A stretch of 11,010 nt of DNA from Clostridiales bacterium UBA6388 (GTDB lineage Bacteria; Bacillota; Clostridia; Oscillospirales; Oscillospiraceae). The DNA lies in contig DJQK01000018.1 of the NCBI GenBank assembly GCA_002437575.1, positions 1-11,010 of the forward strand, read 5' to 3'. Below the pieces are notes generated by a model. The model saw only the letters and a list, made by a program, of their open reading frames with translations, was not told the origin of the DNA and searched no databases. The translations under genes and the position numbers were made by a program. This document shows positions 7,767 through 11,010 of this stretch, piece by piece. Each line of letters opens with the position of its first letter. The stretch's first letter is position 1.

Positions 7767-9491
7767 ATGGAAGACGAAAGAAAGCCCATGGAATCGAGAA
7801 ACTTCATCGACGCCTTTATTGAAGAGGATCTGGCCCCGGGCGGCCGGTTTGAAGGGCTCAAGGTGCACACGCGCTTCCCGCCGGAGCCGAACGGCTATCT
7901 GCACATCGGCCACTGCAAGGCGCTCACGATCGATTTCGGCACGGCGGAAAAGTTCGGAGGCCTCTGCAACCTGCGCATGGACGACACGAACCCGACGAAG
8001 GAAGACGCCGAATACGTCGACGCCATTCAAGCCGATATCCACTGGCTGGGCTTTGACTGGGGAGACCGGTTCTTCTATGGCTCGGATTATTTTGAAAAGG
8101 ACTACGAATACGCCGTCGAGCTCATCAAAAAGGGCCTTGCGTATGTCTGCGACCTGACGGCCGAGCAGTTCCGCGAGTACCGCGGCGACATTGGAAAGCC
8201 CGCCGTCTCTCCGTACCGCGACCGCTCGGTCGAAGAAAACCTCGACCTGTTCCAGCGCATGAGAAACGGCGAGTTCCCCGAGGGCAGCAAGACCCTCCGC
8301 GCAAAAATTGACCTGGCCTCCGGCAACTTCAATATGCGCGACCCCGTCATCTACCGTATCCGCTATATGCACCATCACCGGCAGGGCGACAAGTGGTGCA
8401 TCTATCCGATGTACGACTTTGCCCACCCCATCCAGGACGCGCTCGAGGGCATCACGCACAGCCTGTGCTCGTTGGAATTTGAAGCGCACCGGCCGCTCTA
8501 TGACTGGGTCGTGAGCAATATTTCGATCCCATATTATAAGCCGCGGCAGATCGAGTTCGCCCGGCTCGGCATCGACCACACCGTTATGTCCAAGCGCAAG
8601 CTGCGCCTGCTTGTTGAAACCGGCCGCGTTTCCGGCTGGGACGACCCGAGAATGCCGACGCTCTGCGGCCTTCGCAGAAGGGGCTACACGAGCCATGCCA
8701 TCCGCGATTTCTGCGAGCGCATCGGCGTTGCGAAGTCTGCAAACACCGTGGAGTACGCGCTTTTGGAGCACTGCCTGCGTGAAGACCTCAACGACACCGC
8801 CGAGCGCACGATGGCCGTTCTTCGCCCGGTGAAGCTCGTCATCACGAATTACCCCGAAGGAAAGACGGAGACCTTCGAGGTCGAAAATAACCCGGTCCAT
8901 CCCGAACAGGGCACGCACACGGTCACGTTCTCGCGGAACCTCTGGATCGAGGCGGATGACTTCATGGCCGAGCCGGTCCCCAAATATAAGCGACTGTTCC
9001 CCGGCGGCCCGGAGTGCCGGCTCAAGAGCGCATATCTGATCAAATGCGTCGGCTATGAGACGGACGAAAACGGCAATGTGACCGAGATCGCCGCCGAGTA
9101 CGATCCCAACTCCCGCGGCGGCGATCCTGCCGACGGCCGCAAGGTCAAGGGCGCGACGATCCACTGGGTGGACGCGGAAACGTGCGTGGACGCGGAAGTG
9201 CGGCTTTACGACAATCTGTTTTTGGACGCCCAGCCGGACGGCGCGGACAAGGACTTTTTGCAGTGCATGAACCCCGAATCGCTCACTGTCCTCACCGGCT
9301 GCAAGGTCGAGTCCGCGCTCGTTGAAGAGGCGAAAAAGTACGACGAAGAAGGAGAAGGCCGCGCGGCCCACACCGCACCCTGCTACCAGTTCATGCGCGT
9401 GGGCTATTTCTGCCTGGACTCGAAGGATTGCAGAGCCGATCACCTCGTCTTCAACCGGAGCGTTCTTCTCAAGGACAGCTTCAAAAAATAA
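7767..9491 (+). CDS. glnS: Glutaminyl-tRNA synthetase
   Basis: GlnRS charges tRNA-Gln directly with glutamine. It has 574 residues against about 554 in E. coli, a complete class I enzyme. TRFPPEPNGYLHIGHCKA (35-52) holds the HIGH signature (46-49). LRMDDTNPTKE (69-79) and HSLCSLEFE (231-239) are typical of the GlnRS branch. RLGIDHTVMSKRKL (266-279) holds the KMSKS-type loop MSKRK (274-278), with the GlnRS-type sequence rather than that of GluRS. The C-terminal half (about 350-574) is the two-part beta-barrel anticodon-binding domain, ending with FNRSVLLKDSF. The start has an AGAGGA site at 7751-7756, and the promoter lies 38 nt upstream. The gene stands alone between a divergent promoter and a terminator. 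Many clostridia rely on GluRS plus GatCAB instead, so GlnRS here may be of transferred origin (inference). Confidence 0.97.
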   Translation: MEDERKPMESRNFIDAFIEEDLAPGGRFEGLKVHTRFPPEPNGYLHIGHCKALTIDFGTAEKFGGLCNLRMDDTNPTKEDAEYVDAIQADIHWLGFDWGDRFFYGSDYFEKDYEYAVELIKKGLAYVCDLTAEQFREYRGDIGKPAVSPYRDRSVEENLDLFQRMRNGEFPEGSKTLRAKIDLASGNFNMRDPVIYRIRYMHHHRQGDKWCIYPMYDFAHPIQDALEGITHSLCSLEFEAHRPLYDWVVSNISIPYYKPRQIEFARLGIDHTVMSKRKLRLLVETGRVSGWDDPRMPTLCGLRRRGYTSHAIRDFCERIGVAKSANTVEYALLEHCLREDLNDTAERTMAVLRPVKLVITNYPEGKTETFEVENNPVHPEQGTHTVTFSRNLWIEADDFMAEPVPKYKRLFPGGPECRLKSAYLIKCVGYETDENGNVTEIAAEYDPNSRGGDPADGRKVKGATIHWVDAETCVDAEVRLYDNLFLDAQPDGADKDFLQCMNPESLTVLTGCKVESALVEEAKKYDEEGEGRAAHTAPCYQFMRVGYFCLDSKDCRADHLVFNRSVLLKDSFKK

Positions 9492-9518
9492 TTGGTCAGC
9501 TTCCCGCCGTTTGACCAA
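9492..9518. other. Small inverted repeat directly after the glnS stop
   Basis: TTGGTCA (9492-9498) and TGACCAA (9512-9518) form a 7-bp stem with a 13-base loop starting at the base after the stop codon. On the plus strand it is followed by A's, not T's. On the minus strand the trailing sequence is TTATTTTTT, so it is terminator-like only against antisense transcription. Its role is unclear. It may simply add a second stem before the main terminator. Confidence 0.45.
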
Positions 9519-9533
9519 AAATCATGCAAACCG

Positions 9534-9569
9534 AACCGCCGTGGTGGAAAACCCATCACGGCGGTTTTT
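9534..9569 (+). terminator. Intrinsic terminator of glnS
   Basis: AACCGCCGTGGTGG (9534-9547) pairs over 14 positions with CCATCACGGCGGTT (9553-9566), with one G-T pair. The loop has five bases and a run of five T's (9565-9569) follows. This is a textbook rho-independent terminator 42 nt after the glnS stop. It implies that ohyA needs its own promoter between here and about 9700. I could not identify one with confidence. Confidence 0.9.
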
Positions 9570-9606
9570 CTGTCTATGGCGCATTTTTTCCATTTGGAGT
9601 ATGCTT

Positions 9607-9693
9607 ATGGCATCGAAGGGGAAACATAAAAGCGGCGCAAAGGGACAGACAGAACCTGCGCCGGACGGTTTCCGATACTGGCTTTATCTTTGA
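9607..9693 (+). CDS. Possible 28-residue small protein or leader peptide before ohyA
   Basis: I do not recognise this peptide. The ATG at 9607 is preceded by TTGGAG (9594-9599) with a seven-base gap, a proper ribosome binding site. An in-frame ATG at 9601 is too close to it. The peptide has a basic N-terminal half (MASKGKHKSGAKG), a short acidic/proline stretch (TEPAPDG) and an aromatic, hydrophobic end (FRYWLYL). It has no signal peptide or membrane segment. It lies between the glnS terminator and ohyA. Its stop is only 14 nt before the ohyA ATG and two bases before the ohyA ribosome binding site, so if translated it could be coupled to ohyA. It may equally be a chance frame in a 5' leader. 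Confidence 0.4.
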   Translation: MASKGKHKSGAKGQTEPAPDGFRYWLYL

Positions 9694-9707
9694 ACGGAGG
9701 ATGTTTT

Positions 9708-11010
9708 ATGTACTATTCCAGCGGCAACTATGAAGCGTTTGCACGGCCCAAAAAGCCCGAGGGCATCGACAAAAAATCTGCGTATATCGTCGGAAGCGGC
9801 CTGGCGGCTCTGACGGCTGCGTGCTATCTTGTGCGCGACGCGCAGATGAAGGGCGAGCGGGTGCATATTTTAGAGAAGGGCAAGCTGGCCGGCGGCGCGT
9901 GCGATGGGTATCATTTTGAGAATCTCGGCTACGTGATGCGCGGCGGGCGTGAGATGGACAACCACTTTGAGGTCATGTGGGACCTGTTCCACTCCATTCC
10001 GTCCATCGAGACGGAAGGCGTGAGCGTTCTGGACGAATACTACTGGCTCAACAAGGAAGACCCCAATTATTCTCTTTGCCGCGCGACCATCAATCGCGGA
10101 CAGGACGCGCACACGGACGGCAAGTTCGACCTTTCCGACAAGGGCGCGATGGAAATTATGAAGCTCTTTTTCACGCCGAACGAGGAATTGCAGGACAAGA
10201 AGATCACCGATTACTTTGACGACGAAGTTTTGAACTCGAACTTCTGGCTCTACTGGCGCACGATGTTCGCCTTTGAAAACTGGCACAGTGCGCTGGAAAT
10301 GAAGCTCTACATTCAGCGCTATATCCACCACATCGGAGGGCTCCCCGACTTCAAGGCGCTGCGCTTTACGAAGTACAACCAGTATGAGTCGATGATTTTG
10401 CCAATGGTCAAATATCTCGAGGGCTTCGGCGTGCAGTTCCATTTTGGCACGCAGGTGACGAACGTGCTTTTCGACTGCCAGGGCGGCAAAAAGCTTGCAA
10501 AGCGCATCGAGATGATCCAGGACGGAAAGCAGGACGGCATCGATCTGACGGAAAACGATCTGGTGTTCATCACGAACGGCGGCTGTGTGGAAAATTCCTC
10601 GATGGGAAGCCAGAACCTGCCCGCGACGTACAACACCGAGCTCAAGCCCGGCGGCGGCTGGGATATGTGGCGCAAAATTGCCGCGCAGGACCCCGCCTTC
10701 GGCCATCCCGACAAGTTCTGCTCCGACCCCGAAAAGACCAACTGGATGAGCGCGACCGTTGAAACGCTCGATCAGCGCATCATTCCGTATATCAAAAATA
10801 TCTGCAAGCGCGATCCGTTTACAGGCCGGGTCGTCACCGGCGGCATCGTCTCCGTGAAGGATTCTTCGTGGCTCATGAGCTGGACCATCAACCGCCAGCC
10901 GCAGTTCCGCGAGCAGCCGAAGGACCACTGCCTTGTGTGGCTGTACGCGCTCTTTACCGACAAGCCCGGCGATTTCGTCAAAAAGCCGATGCGCGCGTGC
11001 ACCGGCAAGG
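9708..11010 (+). CDS. ohyA: Oleate hydratase, N-terminal part (runs off the right edge)
   Basis: Oleate hydratase (formerly myosin-cross-reactive antigen family) is an FAD enzyme that adds water to the cis-9 double bond of oleate and related unsaturated fatty acids, giving 10-hydroxy fatty acids. Bacteria use it to detoxify host or diet fatty acids. The visible 434 residues are about three quarters of the usual 590. The N-terminus MYYSSGNYEAFARPKKPEG is strongly typical. IVGSGLAALTAACYL (27-41) is the dinucleotide-binding motif. RGGREMDNHFE (78-88) contains E82, which matches the known catalytic/FAD-loop glutamate by position. The substrate-domain helices (about 125-200) and the second FAD segment VFITNGGCVENSSMGS follow. 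The frame is intact to the edge. GGAGG (9696-9700) lies seven bases before the ATG. An out-of-frame ATG abuts it at 9701. The gene is separated from glnS by a terminator. Confidence 0.95.
   Translation, partial: MYYSSGNYEAFARPKKPEGIDKKSAYIVGSGLAALTAACYLVRDAQMKGERVHILEKGKLAGGACDGYHFENLGYVMRGGREMDNHFEVMWDLFHSIPSIETEGVSVLDEYYWLNKEDPNYSLCRATINRGQDAHTDGKFDLSDKGAMEIMKLFFTPNEELQDKKITDYFDDEVLNSNFWLYWRTMFAFENWHSALEMKLYIQRYIHHIGGLPDFKALRFTKYNQYESMILPMVKYLEGFGVQFHFGTQVTNVLFDCQGGKKLAKRIEMIQDGKQDGIDLTENDLVFITNGGCVENSSMGSQNLPATYNTELKPGGGWDMWRKIAAQDPAFGHPDKFCSDPEKTNWMSATVETLDQRIIPYIKNICKRDPFTGRVVTGGIVSVKDSSWLMSWTINRQPQFREQPKDHCLVWLYALFTDKPGDFVKKPMRACTGK

Noticed and set aside
7722..9518. A 598-codon open frame on the minus strand opposite glnS
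   Set aside because: It lies exactly over a well-conserved GlnRS frame, its product resembles no family, and it is the expected antisense shadow of GC-rich, codon-biased DNA. It also runs over the glnS promoter and terminator side.
9570..9700. A promoter for ohyA downstream of the glnS terminator
   Set aside because: One must exist if the terminator is efficient, but no -10/-35 pair with acceptable match and spacing could be picked; TATGCT at 9600-9605 lacks a -35.
9870..10928. A 352-codon open frame on the minus strand opposite ohyA
   Set aside because: It is antisense to a clearly conserved oleate hydratase frame, its composition is His/Val/Ala/Arg-rich as in shadow frames, and no ribosome binding site or family motif is visible.

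Overview
The window is an ordinary-looking piece of a GC-rich clostridial (Bacillota) chromosome, most like the Oscillospiraceae/Ruminococcaceae group. The evidence is the Gram-positive replicative polymerase PolC, the Firmicutes gene order pyrH-frr-uppS-cdsA-dxr-rseP-ispG-polC, strong AGGAGG-type ribosome binding sites, and dispersed GC-rich hairpin repeats of a kind I associate with that group. The family placement is inference; no rRNA or other marker is present.

Minus strand, 7574 down to 1: one housekeeping gene cluster starting at a sigma-70-type promoter near 7612-7640. In order it encodes UMP kinase (pyrH), ribosome recycling factor (frr), undecaprenyl diphosphate synthase (uppS), CDP-diglyceride synthase (cdsA), DXP reductoisomerase (dxr), a site-2 protease (rseP), the 4Fe-4S enzyme IspG, and the first 366 residues of PolC, which is cut by the window edge just inside its PHP domain. 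Dxr and IspG supply the isoprenoid precursors that UppS uses for the cell-wall lipid carrier. CdsA makes the activated phospholipid precursor. RseP processes membrane proteins. The genes are tightly packed: uppS/cdsA and cdsA/dxr overlap as ATGA. The only two large gaps (frr-uppS, 221 nt; ispG-polC, 165 nt) each hold a pair of the same hairpin repeats. The frr-uppS gap also holds a strong hairpin just before uppS.

Plus strand, 7700-11010: a divergent promoter drives glnS (glutaminyl-tRNA synthetase), which ends in a clear intrinsic terminator at 9534-9569. Next comes a possible 28-residue small ORF with its own ribosome binding site. Last is the first 434 residues of an oleate hydratase (OhyA), cut by the right edge.

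I found no mobile gene, phage gene, CRISPR array, RNA gene or new multi-gene system. The points most worth a second look are the paired hairpin repeats, the hairpin over the uppS ribosome binding site, and the tiny ORF before ohyA. Both edge genes (polC and ohyA) run off the window.
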